Shown piece after piece: positions 34,377-43,858 of a stretch of DNA of 64,000 nucleotides. The stretch's first letter is position 1. Each line of letters begins with the position of its first letter. A program made the position numbers and the translations under genes. Origin of the DNA: VRUE01 sp963703895 (GTDB lineage Bacteria; Actinomycetota; Thermoleophilia; Solirubrobacterales; 70-9). The DNA is taken from the NCBI GenBank assembly GCA_963703895.1, contig CAVPFX010000002.1, positions 124,001 through 188,000 of the forward strand, read 5' to 3'. Under the pieces are notes generated by a model, which saw only the letters and a program-made list of their open reading frames with translations, was not told where the DNA came from and did no database searches.

Positions 34377-35212
34377 CAGAACAACAGTGACAGCAGGGCG
34401 GCGCCGACGACGATCGCGGTCGACCAGGTGACCGCCTCGGCGGTGATCTCCATGTCGAGGCCGTAGGCGTGGGCGATGACCAGCGAGTTGAGGCCCGAGG
34501 GCATTGCCGAGAGCAGGCGGTAGGCGGCCGGCAGGTCGATCAGCGGTGCCGCCATCAGCATCAGCAAGCCCGGCACGACGGCGAGGCGGGTGACGATCGC
34601 CAGCGCCACGGGGCGGGTCATCGGCGGTGGCATCGGCAGCTCGCCGTGCTCGGCGTTCTCGGCCAGGGTGGCGCCGACGGCGAAGAAGCCGATCGGCAGG
34701 ATCGCCACGATCAGCGCCTGCGAGATGTCGACGAGCAGATCTGGCGCCAGCGCCTTGGGGGCGAGGATGCCGGCGATCGCGGCGTAGAGCGCCGGGTTGC
34801 GGGTGAAGAAGGCGCCGACCCGCTGGCGTGGCGTTTCGCCCGCCTTGGTGCCGAAGGCGGCGCCGACGGCGAAGGCGCCGAGCAGCAGGCAGGGGCCGGT
34901 GACGAGGACGTCGTAGAGCACCGCGGTGGAGAGCTGGTCGCGGCCGAGCAGGGCCACGGTCAGCGGGTAGCCGAGGTAGCCGGTGTTGACGCTGAGCACG
35001 GTGCAGACCACCGCGCCGACCTGGAAGCGCGGCAGCTTCAGCACCCGGCTGGCGACCCACCAGGCGAGCAGTGCGCCAAGCGAGGAGGCGAGGATCCCCA
35101 GCGCCAGGCCGACGCCATGGCTGAGATCGATGTCCGCCTTGGCGATGTTGAAGAAGATCACCGGCGGCAGGAAGACGTAGAGCAGCAGGGTCAGCGCCCG
35201 CCGCGCGGCCAT
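34376..35212 (-). CDS. AEC-family transporter (auxin-efflux-carrier fold), first helix possibly incomplete
   Basis: 278 residues, about nine membrane spans. Family motifs are LYVFLPPVIFFNIAKAD, VLSVNTGYLGYPLTVALLG and AMPSGLNSLVIAHAYGLDME. The family usually begins with one more helix. In frame upstream the sequence GVLLTTAAIAISVGVGVASE encodes such a helix back to a TGA, but no ATG, GTG or TTG is present there. Either a CTG start is used, or one base is wrong, or the protein begins at 35212. Substrates in bacteria include organic acids such as malonate or malate. Confidence 0.8.
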   Translation of the reverse strand: MAARRALTLLLYVFLPPVIFFNIAKADIDLSHGVGLALGILASSLGALLAWWVASRVLKLPRFQVGAVVCTVLSVNTGYLGYPLTVALLGRDQLSTAVLYDVLVTGPCLLLGAFAVGAAFGTKAGETPRQRVGAFFTRNPALYAAIAGILAPKALAPDLLVDISQALIVAILPIGFFAVGATLAENAEHGELPMPPPMTRPVALAIVTRLAVVPGLLMLMAAPLIDLPAAYRLLSAMPSGLNSLVIAHAYGLDMEITAEAVTWSTAIVVGAALLSLLF

Positions 35213-35342
35213 CGCCGCGCCGGTCGGCCAGCGGTGCTCGGAGGCGACGCCGACCCCGACGGAGATCGCGATCGCGGCGGTTGTCAGCAGGACCCCGATC
35301 GGGGGACCCTTTCAGGTCGCCGATCGGCGACGCGGGCGGCGC

Positions 35343-37097
35343 CTACGCGTACAGCGCTTCGATCTCCGCCTCGTACTTGCGCTCGATCGGCCGCCGCTTC
35401 AGCTTCATCGTCGGCGTCAGCTCCTCGCCGCCGGGCACCCACTCGCCGGAGAGCAGCTCGTAGCGCTTGATCTGCTCGACCCGCGAGAGACGCGCGTTGG
35501 CCGCCTCGACGGCTTGCGCGATCTCGTCCGCGACCGCGGAATCGCCGGCCTCGACCCCCCGCGCCGCCAGGCTTTCGGGGTCGAGTGCGATCAGGGCGAC
35601 GTTGTAGGGGCGGTTGTCGCCGATCGCGACGGCGTGGGCGATCAGGGTCGAGGCCGCCTTCAGCTTCGCCTCGATGTTGGCCGGCGACATGTTCTTGCCG
35701 GCCGCGTTGATGATCAGCTCCTTCTTGCGGTCGACGATCCGCAGGTAGCCCGCCTCGTCGAATTCGCCGATGTCGCCGGTCAGCAGCCAGCCGTCCTCGC
35801 TCAGCGCTTCCGCGGTCTTCTCCGGCATGTTGCGGTAGCCCGCCATGACCTGGGGCCCGCGCACCATCACCTCGCCGTCCTCGGCCAGCTTCACCTCGGT
35901 GTTCGGGATCGGCGGGCCGACGGTGCCGACCCGGACGCCGCCGGGCGGGTTCAGCGTCGTGATCGCGGTGGTCTCCGACATCCCCCAGGTCTCGCGGATC
36001 TCGATCCCGAGGGCGAGGAAGAACTCGAGCACCTCGGGCGGGGTCGGCGCGGCCCCGACGACGAACGATTCGACCTGGTCGAGGCCGAGCATGGCGCGAA
36101 TCCCCGAGAGCACCTGCTCGTCGGCACGCTGCCACTCGGCCTCGAGCTCGGCGGGCACGCCGCCGTCCATCTGGGCGCGAGCGCGGCGGCGGCCGAGCTC
36201 GATCGCGGCCACGGTCGCGTCGCGTTTTGCCTCGTCGGGCTGGGCCGCGATGCCGACCTCGATCGCCGCCTTCAGCTTTTCCCAGATCCGCGGTACGCCG
36301 CCCCAGACCGTCGGCTTGACCTCGATCGAGTAGGCGACCATCTGGCGCGGATCGGGGCAGCAGTAAACGCAGCTTCCGTAGATCATCTGGGCGTAGAGCC
36401 CGGCCCAGCGGTCGGCGATGTGGGCGCTGGGCAGGAAGGAGATCATCCGCCCGCCCGGCGCGGTCGGCTGGACCTCGTCGCAGGCGCGCCAGACGGCGAC
36501 CATGTTGGCGTGGGTCAGCTGCACGCCCTTGGGTGGCCCGGTCGTCCCCGAGGTGTAGATCAGGCAGAGCACGTCGGCGGGCTCGACCGCGCGCCAGGCG
36601 GCCTCGAAGTCGAAGGCCGGCTCGCCGATCGCCTCCAGCTCATCGATCGAGATCGTCCCCTCGGGCGCCTCGCCATCGACGACGACCACGTGCTCGAGCG
36701 TCTCGACCCTCTCCTTTGCTGCCAGCACGGTGTCGAGGAATCCCTGCTCGGTGACGATCACCCGGTTCTCAGCGTCCCGCACCAGGTACTCGATCTGCTC
36801 CGGCGAGGACGTGTTGTAGACCGAGAAGCAGGTCGCCCCCAGGTGCATCGCGGCGGCATCGGTCAGGTGCAGTGCGGGCCGGTTGACCAGCATGAAGCCG
36901 ACCGTGTCGCCGCGCGTCACCCCGAGCGCGGCCAACCCGGCGGCCCGCTTGCGAACCGCGTCGGCGTAGTCCCCCCACGACGCCTCGTAGTCGGAGTCCT
37001 TCAGACGCAGCGCCGGGCCCTCCGCCCACTCCGTGGCGGTTAGTTGAAACGCCTCGCACATTGTTGCGGCGCCGAGCGCGCGCGGCCGTTCTCCCAT
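35343..37097 (-). CDS. Long-chain acyl-CoA synthetase (AMP-binding enzyme)
   Basis: 584 residues that activate fatty acids to acyl-CoA with ATP. The AMP-binding core is LCLIYTSGTTGPPKGVQLTH. Further motifs are EIRETWGMSETTAITTLNPP, DGWLLTGDIGEFDEAGYLRI and VDRKKELIINAAGKNMSPAN; the tail ends KLKRRPIERKYEAEIEALYA. Closest in pattern to FadD15-like ligases. ATG at 37097 or 37061 are both possible; MCEAFQLTATEWAEGPALRL at 37061 is where homology begins. It could supply acyl-CoA to the reductase and dehydrogenases in the window, but there is no operon link. Confidence 0.92.
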   Translation of the reverse strand: MGERPRALGAATMCEAFQLTATEWAEGPALRLKDSDYEASWGDYADAVRKRAAGLAALGVTRGDTVGFMLVNRPALHLTDAAAMHLGATCFSVYNTSSPEQIEYLVRDAENRVIVTEQGFLDTVLAAKERVETLEHVVVVDGEAPEGTISIDELEAIGEPAFDFEAAWRAVEPADVLCLIYTSGTTGPPKGVQLTHANMVAVWRACDEVQPTAPGGRMISFLPSAHIADRWAGLYAQMIYGSCVYCCPDPRQMVAYSIEVKPTVWGGVPRIWEKLKAAIEVGIAAQPDEAKRDATVAAIELGRRRARAQMDGGVPAELEAEWQRADEQVLSGIRAMLGLDQVESFVVGAAPTPPEVLEFFLALGIEIRETWGMSETTAITTLNPPGGVRVGTVGPPIPNTEVKLAEDGEVMVRGPQVMAGYRNMPEKTAEALSEDGWLLTGDIGEFDEAGYLRIVDRKKELIINAAGKNMSPANIEAKLKAASTLIAHAVAIGDNRPYNVALIALDPESLAARGVEAGDSAVADEIAQAVEAANARLSRVEQIKRYELLSGEWVPGGEELTPTMKLKRRPIERKYEAEIEALYA

Positions 37098-37111
37098 GCG
37101 ACGACCTTATC

Positions 37112-37160
37112 GCTGACTTCGCGGTTAGTGCTCCGTATGCGCCCAAAGGGCGAAGTCAGC
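37112..37160 (-). terminator. Short hairpin of the stop-codon family (copy E)
   Basis: GCTGACTTCGC (37112-37122) and GCGAAGTCAGC (37150-37160) pair perfectly around a loop with CTCCGTATGCGCCC. The TGA stop of the minus-strand collagen-like gene (37156-37158) is in the stem, as in copy C. Confidence 0.6.
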
Positions 37161-37800
37161 AGAGGAGGGCGATGCTGAAACCGCTTGAGCCGCCGCCGCT
37201 GTGGAGGGCTTTCAGCGTTCCCGCACTGTCCCTGAAGAGGACGAGCAGCCTGTTGGCGGGGATGCCGCTGGGGTGGCCGACGGAGATCTCGCCGGCGAGC
37301 GGGAAGGCGGCGTCCTGAGACCCCTCGCTGACGAGCGGAACGCAGTTCGACACGTTTCCGCTCGGGAGGAGGCTGGTGTCGAAGGTCACTTCGTACTGAC
37401 CCGTGCCGCCTATTTTCGCCGCAGTCACTCCGTGCCCGTTGATGATTGCGGGCGGGTCGAGCGGTGGCGCTCCGCCACAGCACCCTCCGGTGCGCACGAA
37501 GGCGTAGATCTTCGTCGCCGGCGTTCCGGTAGCGCCCTGGGTGCCGGGTTGTCCCGCAGGGCCCTGCTCCCCCTTTGGGCCCGTCGCGCCGGCGGGGAGC
37601 GAGCCTTTGGCGAAGTCATCAGCCTGCAGGGAGAAGTCCTTGACCTCGGCCGAACGCACCGCGCCCGTCCTGATCTGCCTGGCCCCGACGCTGTCTTTGG
37701 GGAGCTGGGTGATCGCGATCGCGCTGCCACCCAGGGCGATGAAGACCGCCGTCACCGACATCACGTTGGCGAAGGTCAGCTTGCTGGCCAGCCGCTTCAT
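37156..37800 (-). CDS. Secreted collagen-like repeat protein, distant paralogue of the 16-19 kb cluster
   Basis: 214 residues from ATG at 37800. The N-terminal KLTFANVMSVTAVFIALGGS has the same T-x-A-N-V-M-S signal as the four tandem proteins. A shorter repeat (LPKDSVGARQIRTGAVRSAE) is followed by seven or so Gly-x-y triplets (GATGPKGEQGPAGQPGTQGA) and a C-terminal beta-rich domain with cysteines (RTGGCCGGAPPLDPP, NVSNCVPLVSEG). Expected to be exported and to form a trimeric stalk. Its TGA is embedded in a hairpin. Confidence 0.8.
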   Translation of the reverse strand: MKRLASKLTFANVMSVTAVFIALGGSAIAITQLPKDSVGARQIRTGAVRSAEVKDFSLQADDFAKGSLPAGATGPKGEQGPAGQPGTQGATGTPATKIYAFVRTGGCCGGAPPLDPPAIINGHGVTAAKIGGTGQYEVTFDTSLLPSGNVSNCVPLVSEGSQDAAFPLAGEISVGHPSGIPANRLLVLFRDSAGTLKALHSGGGSSGFSIALLC

Positions 37801-37854
37801 CGCGGCCATACTAAGGCCGGGCGGCGTCAACTGGACAAGTAGGCCTGTCCTTGT

Positions 37855-39351
37855 CTAGAAAAGCGCGGCGCCGGCGTGTTCGGCGAACTCGACCAGCGGC
37901 TGGGGGATGACGCCGAAGAAGACGACGGCCGCGGCGGCGAGCAGGGCGGGCGCGACGAGGTAGATGCGGCGGCCTGCCTCGGGGTCGATCGGATCGGCCT
38001 CGGGCGAGGCGCCGGCGATCGCCGGGGTGGCGGCGGTGCCACCCTCGGGCCGCATCCACATCGCCGCCACAACCCGCAGGTAGTAGGCGAGCGAGATCAT
38101 CGTGCCGATCGCGATGAAGACGGCGAGCCAGGTGTAGTCGCCTTCGACCAGGGCCTCGATCAGGTAGAGCTTGCCGATGAAGCCGACCGTGGCCGGCAGG
38201 CCGGCGAGGCCGAGCATCGAGATCGTCAGCGGCCAGGCAAGCAGCGGCCGCTCGGCGCCGAGGCCGCGCACGGCGGCGATGTCGTCGCCGAAGGGGGTCT
38301 CGCGCTCGCGGGCGATGACGACCGCGAAGGCGGCGAGGTTCATGAAGGCGTAGCCGGCGAGGTAGAAGACGATCGCGTTGACGCCCGCCTCTGAGGCGAC
38401 GACGAGCCCGCCGAGGATGTAGCCGGCCTGGGCGATGCCGGAGTAGCCGAGCAGGCGCTTGAGCGAGTTCTGGCCGAGCGCGCCGACGTTGCCGACGACG
38501 ATCGAGATCGCCGCCAGCACTGCCAGCGCGGGTTGCCACTCGCTTGCCTGTGAGGTGAGGGCGACGTCGAAGAAGCGGATGAAGACGGCGAAGGCGGCGG
38601 CCTTGGTCGCCACCGCCATGAAGCTGGTGATCGGGCTCGGCGCGCCCTCATAGACGTCGGGCGTCCACTGGTGGAAGGGCGCGATCGAGGTCTTGAAGGC
38701 GAGCCCGACCGCGGCCATCGCGATGCCGATCAGGACAAGCGGATCGTTGAGGACGCCTTTCTGCGAGATCCCGGCGGCGATCCCGGCGAAGTCGGTTGAG
38801 CCCGAGCCGCCGTAGAGGAAGGCCATCCCGTAGAGCAGCGTCGCCGAGCCGAGCGAGCCGACGATCAGGTACTTGAGCCCCGACTCGAGCGACTTCTCCC
38901 GGCGCATATTGGTCGCGCAGAGGATGTAGAGCGGGATCGAGAGCGTCTCGATCGCGACGAAGAAGGTGACCAGGTTCTGCGCCTGGGCGAGCAGGACCAT
39001 GCCGAGCACCGAGCCGAGCAGCAGCGCGTGGTACTCGCCCTTGCCAGCTTCCTCGGCGGCCGGCTCTCGTATCGAGAACAGCACGGCGAAGGCCGCGGTG
39101 AGGATCGCGATCAGCGAGATCGAGATCGCCAGGCCGTCGAGCCGCAGAGCGCCCGAGACGAGCTCGGTCGTGTCTCCCCACTGCCAGATCAGGAGGCTTG
39201 CCGTGGCGGCGAGGGTGACCAGCGTCAGGTCCGGGGCGAAGCGGCGCACTGGTTTGAACACCCCGCTGAGCAGGACGACGCAGAGGCCGACTGTCAGGGC
39301 CAGGACTGGCGAGAGGGCGGCGTAGTCGATGTGGGGAGCGTTGAAGTTCAT
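37855..39351 (-). CDS. nuoN: NADH-quinone oxidoreductase subunit N
   Basis: Antiporter-like proton-channel subunit of complex I, 498 residues and about 14 spans. Key residues include the lysines in FKTSIAPFHQWTPDVYEGAP and the glutamate region VTFFVAIETLSIPLYIL. GYSGIAQAGYILGGL is typical of NuoN. It is the last gene of the nuo operon; its ATG overlaps the nuoM stop by 4 nt. Frame is intact. Confidence 0.95.
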   Translation of the reverse strand: MNFNAPHIDYAALSPVLALTVGLCVVLLSGVFKPVRRFAPDLTLVTLAATASLLIWQWGDTTELVSGALRLDGLAISISLIAILTAAFAVLFSIREPAAEEAGKGEYHALLLGSVLGMVLLAQAQNLVTFFVAIETLSIPLYILCATNMRREKSLESGLKYLIVGSLGSATLLYGMAFLYGGSGSTDFAGIAAGISQKGVLNDPLVLIGIAMAAVGLAFKTSIAPFHQWTPDVYEGAPSPITSFMAVATKAAAFAVFIRFFDVALTSQASEWQPALAVLAAISIVVGNVGALGQNSLKRLLGYSGIAQAGYILGGLVVASEAGVNAIVFYLAGYAFMNLAAFAVVIARERETPFGDDIAAVRGLGAERPLLAWPLTISMLGLAGLPATVGFIGKLYLIEALVEGDYTWLAVFIAIGTMISLAYYLRVVAAMWMRPEGGTAATPAIAGASPEADPIDPEAGRRIYLVAPALLAAAAVVFFGVIPQPLVEFAEHAGAALF

Positions 39352-40946
39352 TGGCTTGCCTTGGTGGGGTCGGGGGCCGTCTGGGGAGTCCCCAAAAACG
39401 CAGCTTCGCGGAGCTGCGGGGGTTGCTCTCCCGGACTTAGCGGCCGCTTCGTGCTAAGTGTTTTTGGGGACTCCCCAGACGGCCCTTCGGTCGCCGCCAC
39501 GGAACTAGCCACTGAGGCATCGGTGCGCTTGAGGATCAACTGCGGGTAGAGCGCCAGGCCCAGGATGCAGATGACAAGCGGGACCAGCACGAGGCCATCG
39601 CGCAGCCCGATCTCACGCGATTCGAGGCCGTCGGGGCGGCGATTGTGCATCGTGCGCTGGTAGAGGCGCAGGGCGTAGTAGGCACTCATCGCGACGCCGG
39701 TGATGGCGACGAAGGCGAAGACGATCTTGGAGTCGAAGAGGCCGTTGAGGATGTAGAACTCGCCGACGAAGTTGGCCGAGCCGGGCATCGCCAGCGTCGC
39801 CAGGGTGACTATGAGGAAGAGGGCAGCGAGGACCGGCGCCTTCATTGCCATGCCGCCCATTTCTCGGAGGTCCTCGGTCCCGGAGCGCTCGGCAAGGATC
39901 GCGACGATGACGAAGAGCGGGGCGACGACGAGGCCGTGGTTGACCATCTGCAGGATCGCCCCGTCGGCCCCATCGGCGGAGAGGGCGAAGATGCCGGCGG
40001 TGATGAAGCCGAGCTGGGCGACCGAGGAGTAGCCGGCGATCAGCCGCACGTTGGTCTGGGTGAAGGCCATCACCGAGCCGTAGAGGATCGAGGCCAGGGC
40101 AATGACCAGGAGCACCTCCTGGAATTCGACCGTGGCGTCGGGGAAGAGCGGCAGCACGACTCGCAGGAAGCCGTAGGCGCCGACCTTGGCCAGCACGCCG
40201 GAGAAGACCGCCAGCGCCGGCAGCGGCGCCGCCCGGTAGGCGTCCGGCATCCAGCCGTGCAGGAGGAAGGCCGGCATCTTGACCAGGAAGGCCGCGGCGA
40301 AGAACCAGAAGATCCAGCGCTGGCTGCCCTCGCCGAGCGGGTGCTGGGCGAGTTCGGCGATCGAGAAGGTGATCTTGCCGCCGTCGGCGGCGATGATCGC
40401 GGTGGCGATCGCGGCGACCAGCATCAGCAGCGAGCCGATCAGGGTGTAGACGATCATCTTCAGCGTCGCCGCCGAGGCCGACGGGCCGCCCTCGCGGTCC
40501 GTTCCCCAGGCGCCGAAGAGGAAGTAGAACGGCACCAGCATCAGGTCGAAGAAGAGGACGAAGAGCAGCAGATCCTGGGCCAGGAACGAGCCCAGGGTCG
40601 CGGTCTCGCCGACCAGCATCATCAGGAAGAAGAGGTGGGGGCGGTCCTGCTCGCGGAAGGCGGCGAAGGCCGTGCCCGCCGTCCACAGCACCGTCGTCAG
40701 CAGGATCAGGAAGACGTTGAGGCCGTCGACCCCGAGGCTGTAGTCGACGCCGAGGCCGGGGATCCAGTTGACGTCGACGGTGTCCTGCAGGCCGGCGGCG
40801 CTGGAGTCGAAGCCGGCGACCATCCCGATCGCGATGCCCAGCGTCACGACCGCGCCCAGCGTCGCCCACCAACCGGTCAGCCGCTTCGGGATGAAGAGGC
40901 CGATGAGGCCGAAGGCGAGCGGTGTCCAGAGCAGCGAGTTGGTCAT
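39348..40946 (-). CDS. nuoM: NADH-quinone oxidoreductase subunit M
   Basis: Antiporter-like proton-pumping subunit, 532 residues and about 14 spans. Signatures are FFDLMLVPFYFLFGAWGTD, AAAFLVKMPAFLLHGWMPDA (pump lysine) and AGYSSVAQLGFITAGIFAL. The last 45 residues (EGPSGESPKTLSTKRPLSPG onwards) are polar and encoded by a long inverted repeat at 39374-39485, so the normal C-terminus near LILKRTDASVASSVAAT has been extended. The stop still overlaps nuoN's ATG. Confidence 0.93.
   Translation of the reverse strand: MTNSLLWTPLAFGLIGLFIPKRLTGWWATLGAVVTLGIAIGMVAGFDSSAAGLQDTVDVNWIPGLGVDYSLGVDGLNVFLILLTTVLWTAGTAFAAFREQDRPHLFFLMMLVGETATLGSFLAQDLLLFVLFFDLMLVPFYFLFGAWGTDREGGPSASAATLKMIVYTLIGSLLMLVAAIATAIIAADGGKITFSIAELAQHPLGEGSQRWIFWFFAAAFLVKMPAFLLHGWMPDAYRAAPLPALAVFSGVLAKVGAYGFLRVVLPLFPDATVEFQEVLLVIALASILYGSVMAFTQTNVRLIAGYSSVAQLGFITAGIFALSADGADGAILQMVNHGLVVAPLFVIVAILAERSGTEDLREMGGMAMKAPVLAALFLIVTLATLAMPGSANFVGEFYILNGLFDSKIVFAFVAITGVAMSAYYALRLYQRTMHNRRPDGLESREIGLRDGLVLVPLVICILGLALYPQLILKRTDASVASSVAATEGPSGESPKTLSTKRPLSPGEQPPQLREAAFLGTPQTAPDPTKASQ
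39374..39485. repeat. Long inverted repeat, 26-bp perfect arms, inside the 3' end of nuoM
   Basis: Arms 39374-39399 and 39460-39485 (GGGCCGTCTGGGGAGTCCCC then AAAAAC). The loop on the minus strand begins ACTTAGCACGAAGCG and ends GAAGCTGC, like the loops at 43273-43339 and 58942-59007. The element is coding and in frame. Confidence 0.85.
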
Positions 40947-42953
40947 GAGCTGCTCAGCAGGAAGTAGAGGGCGAGCCCGGCGAAGCCGACGATCAGCAGC
41001 AGCGCGTAGCTGCGCACGAAGCCGCTCTGTACGACGCGGACGAGGCGGCCGCTGCCGCCGACGAGGTCCTCGGTGCCGGTAACGAGACCGTCGACGACGA
41101 AGCGCTCGAAGACCCGGTTGGCGAAGCGGCCGATAGCCAGCGCCGGGCGCACGATCAGGAAGTCGATCGCCTCGTCGAAGTACCACTTGTTGTGGAGGAA
41201 GGTGTGCAGGGCGCCGAAGCGCTTTTGCAGCGCCGCGGGCGTCTCCGGCCGGGCGACGTAGAGGAAGTAGGCGATGCCGATCCCGGCCAGCGAGATCGCC
41301 GCGCCGATCGCCAGCCCGACCCAGTCGGCGGCGATCGAGGGGTGGATCTCGGCCAGCGGCGAGTCGGCGAAGACCGGGTCGAGGAACTTGGTCACCAGGT
41401 CGTCGACGCCGGGTACCTGGACCAGCCCGGCGAAGAGGGCGCCGAAGGCGAGCACGCCCATCGCGATCCGCATCGGCAGCGACTGCTCGGCGATGTGGTG
41501 GTCGGCACCGGGGAAGCCGACCTCGGTGTCCTCCTCTTCTCCCGTCGCCGGGTTGAAGGGGTGGGCGTGGTGGACGTGGCCGGTGTCGATCAGCTCCTGC
41601 GCCTCGGGGCACGGCTTGCCGGGGAGGACGCGGAAGATCAGGCGGAAGGTGTAGATCGCGGTCAGCAGGGCGCCGAAGTAGCCGAGCACGGTGAAGATCA
41701 GGTACATGCCGCCGCGGGCGGTGGCGTAGGCGAGGATCTCGTCCTTGGAGAAGAAGCCCGAGGTGCCGGGGAAAGCGGCGAGGGCGAGGCCGCCGCAGAG
41801 CATCGTCACCGAAGTGAAGCGCATCGCCTTGCCGAAGCCGCTCATCTTGTCGATGTTCTGCTCGTTGGCCATCGCGGCGATGATCGAGCCGGCCGCCATG
41901 AAGAGCAGCGCCTTGAAGAAGGCGTGGGTCATCAGGTGGAACATGCCGGCGCTGTAGGCGCCGATCGAGACGCCGACGATCATGTAGCCGATCTGGCTCA
42001 TCGTCGAGTAGGCGATCGCCCGCTTCAGGTCGGTCATCACCAGCGCGATCGAGGCCGCGACCAGCAGCGTCGCCAGGCCGACGAAGGCGGCGATGTCGGC
42101 GGCGGTGGGGGCGAGGACGAAGAGCGTGTGGGTGCGGGCGATCAGGTAGACGCCGGCGGTGACCATCGTCGCCGCGTGGATCAGCGAGGAGACCGGGGTG
42201 GGGCCCTCCATCGCGTCGGGCAGCCAGGTGTGGAAGGGCAGCTGCGCCGACTTGGCGAAGGCGCCGACGAGGAGCAGCAGGCAGATCGCCGTGATCGTCC
42301 ACTCGTTCGTGCTGAAGACCTCCGGCGCCTTGGCGAAGACCTCGCTGTATTCGAAGGTGCCCAGTTCGCGGAAGATCAGGAAGGCGGCGAGGACCAGCCC
42401 GATGTCGCCGACGACGTTGATCACGAAGGCCTTCATCCCTGCCTTGGTCGCCGTCCCCCGCCGGTACCAGAAGCTGATCAGCGCGTAGGAGGCGAAGCCG
42501 ACGAAGGCCCAGCCGACGATCAAGAGCACGAAGTTGCCGGCGAGGACGAGCAGCAGCATCGAGAAGACGAAGAAGTTGAGGTAGCTGAAGAAGCGGTGGT
42601 AGCCCTGGTCGGACTGCATGTAGCCGAACGAGTAGAGGTGGATCAGGGTGGAGACGCCGGTGACGATCAGGACCATGAAGATCGAGAGCGGGTCGACGAA
42701 GATGCCGAGCTTGATGTCGAGCCCGGCGACGCTGGCGTAGTCCCAGAGCGAGGAGGCGTGGTGGCGCGCCTCGGGGTGCTCGCCGAGCAGGCTGATCAGG
42801 GCGGCGACGCCGCAGAGGAAGGCGAGGCCGATCGCGGCGGTGCCGATCGCCCCGGCCGCCTTCGCGGGCAGGGTCTTGAAGCCAAGCGCGATCGCGATCG
42901 AACCGAGCGAGCGGGAAGAGCAGGACCAGCCAGGCCCAGGCGGTGGCGCTCAC
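40943..42953 (-). CDS. nuoL: NADH-quinone oxidoreductase subunit L; one-base frameshift near the start
   Basis: Largest antiporter-like subunit with the lateral helix. From GTG at 42953 it reads (M)SATAWAWLVLLFPLA, then one extra base near 42904-42911 shifts the frame. The next frame continues GSIAIALGFKTLPAKAAGAI and is open to 40943. Conserved parts are FFVFSMLLLVLAGNFVLLIV, AFAKSAQLPFHTWLPDAMEG and SSLIHAATMVTAGVYLIART. Removing one base gives about 669 residues, a normal length. Start and stop overlap nuoK and nuoM (GTGA and ATGA). Confidence 0.92.
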
Positions 42954-43249
42954 CCGCGCAGCTCCCGCAGCTCATCGACGTCGAGCGGCAGCTTGCGGCG
43001 GAAGATCGCCACGATCAGGCCGAGGCCGATTACGACCTCGCAGGCCGCCACCACCATCACCACGATCGCGAAGACCTGTCCCTGCTGGTTGCCGACCATG
43101 CGGCTGAACGCGACCAGGGCCAGGTTTCCGGCGTTGAGCATCAGCTCGAGGCAAAGCAGGATCACTACCGGGCTGCGGCGGATCAGGATGCCCATTGCTC
43201 CAACTGCGAAGAGCAGGGACGAGAGGACGATGTACCACTCGATGTTCAC
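42950..43249 (-). CDS. nuoK: NADH-quinone oxidoreductase subunit K
   Basis: Small three-helix membrane subunit, 99 residues. The conserved glutamates are in VVILLCLELMLNAGNLALVA and MVVAACEVVIGLGLIVAIFR. GTG at 43249 has GGAGGTG eight bases upstream, so it has its own start. In the sequence as given, the nuoJ frame reads through into nuoK without a stop; this is probably due to one extra C in the repeat before it. Confidence 0.93.
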   Translation of the reverse strand: MNIEWYIVLSSLLFAVGAMGILIRRSPVVILLCLELMLNAGNLALVAFSRMVGNQQGQVFAIVVMVVAACEVVIGLGLIVAIFRRKLPLDVDELRELRG

Positions 43250-43858
43250 GAGGGGACACCTCCAGCGGGGAAGGGGCCGAGGGGGGTCCTCAGAACGCAC
43301 CTGCGGTGCTGAGTGTTCTGAGGACCCCCCCTCGGCCCCCTTGCTCGTTCCAGATGTCCCCAAGCGACCGGCAAGCACCACGGCCCCCACGGCAGCCAGA
43401 AGCAGCAGGATCGATGAGGCCTCGAAAGGCAGCAGGAAGCGTTCAAGGAGCAGGCGGCCGATTGCCGCCGGGTCGCCGAAGCCTGGCTTGACGTCAGGTC
43501 CGTGAGTTCCCAGCGCCATCAGCGAGGAGCTGAGGACGGCGATCGAGAGCTCGATGAAGAGGGCGGCGCCCAGGAGGGGGGCGAGGAAGCGCTGGCCGGG
43601 GATCGGCTCCCAGGCCGACTCGGTGTCGCCGCCCACGTAGGCGACGACGAAGACGTAGAGCACCATTACCGCGCCGGCGTAGACGACCACCTGGGCTGCG
43701 GCCACGAAGGCAGAGGTGAGGAGCAGGAAGAGGACCGCCAGGGAGAAGAGGTGGACGATCAGGGCGAGGACGCCGTAGAAGGGGTTGCGCATGGCGACGA
43801 CGCCGACCGCGCCACCGAGGGCGCCGAGCGCTGCCGCGAAGAAGAGGACCGCTTCCAT
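43246..43858 (-). CDS. nuoJ: NADH-quinone oxidoreductase subunit J
   Basis: Five-helix membrane subunit. MEAVLFFAAALGALGGAVGV, AAAQVVVYAGAVMVLYVFVV (the pi-bulge helix) and SSILLLLAAVGAVVLAGRLG are typical. The last 30 or so residues are encoded by an inverted repeat. As written, the frame fuses to nuoK. With 6 rather than 7 C in the run at 43325-43331, nuoJ would end ...FPAGGVPS at a TGA (43246-43248) overlapping nuoK's GTG, which matches the coupling seen elsewhere in this operon. I take that as the real end. Confidence 0.88.
43273..43339. repeat. Long inverted repeat, 24/25-bp arms, at the 3' end of nuoJ
   Basis: Left arm 43273-43296 has six G; right arm 43315-43339 has seven C; otherwise the arms are perfectly complementary (GGGGCCGAGG, then TCCTCAGAAC). 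The minus-strand loop ACTCAGCACCGCAGGTGC is related to the copies at 39374 and 58942. Confidence 0.85.

Noticed and set aside
39348..42953. A single 1201-codon minus-strand frame spanning nuoM and most of nuoL
   Set aside because: Its first half is the wrong frame of nuoL (Arg/Pro-rich), entered because of the one-base shift near 42905; only the nuoM part is real.
41192..43312. 706-codon plus-strand frame antisense to nuoL-nuoJ
   Set aside because: Composition is biased (Asp/Glu/Gly/Arg runs) and no domain is seen; it is the complement of conserved membrane proteins.
42950..43858. A genuine NuoJK fusion protein
   Set aside because: The fusion depends on one extra base in a homopolymer in one arm of a palindrome; nuoK has its own GTG and GGAGGTG site, and a TGA overlaps it when the base is removed.
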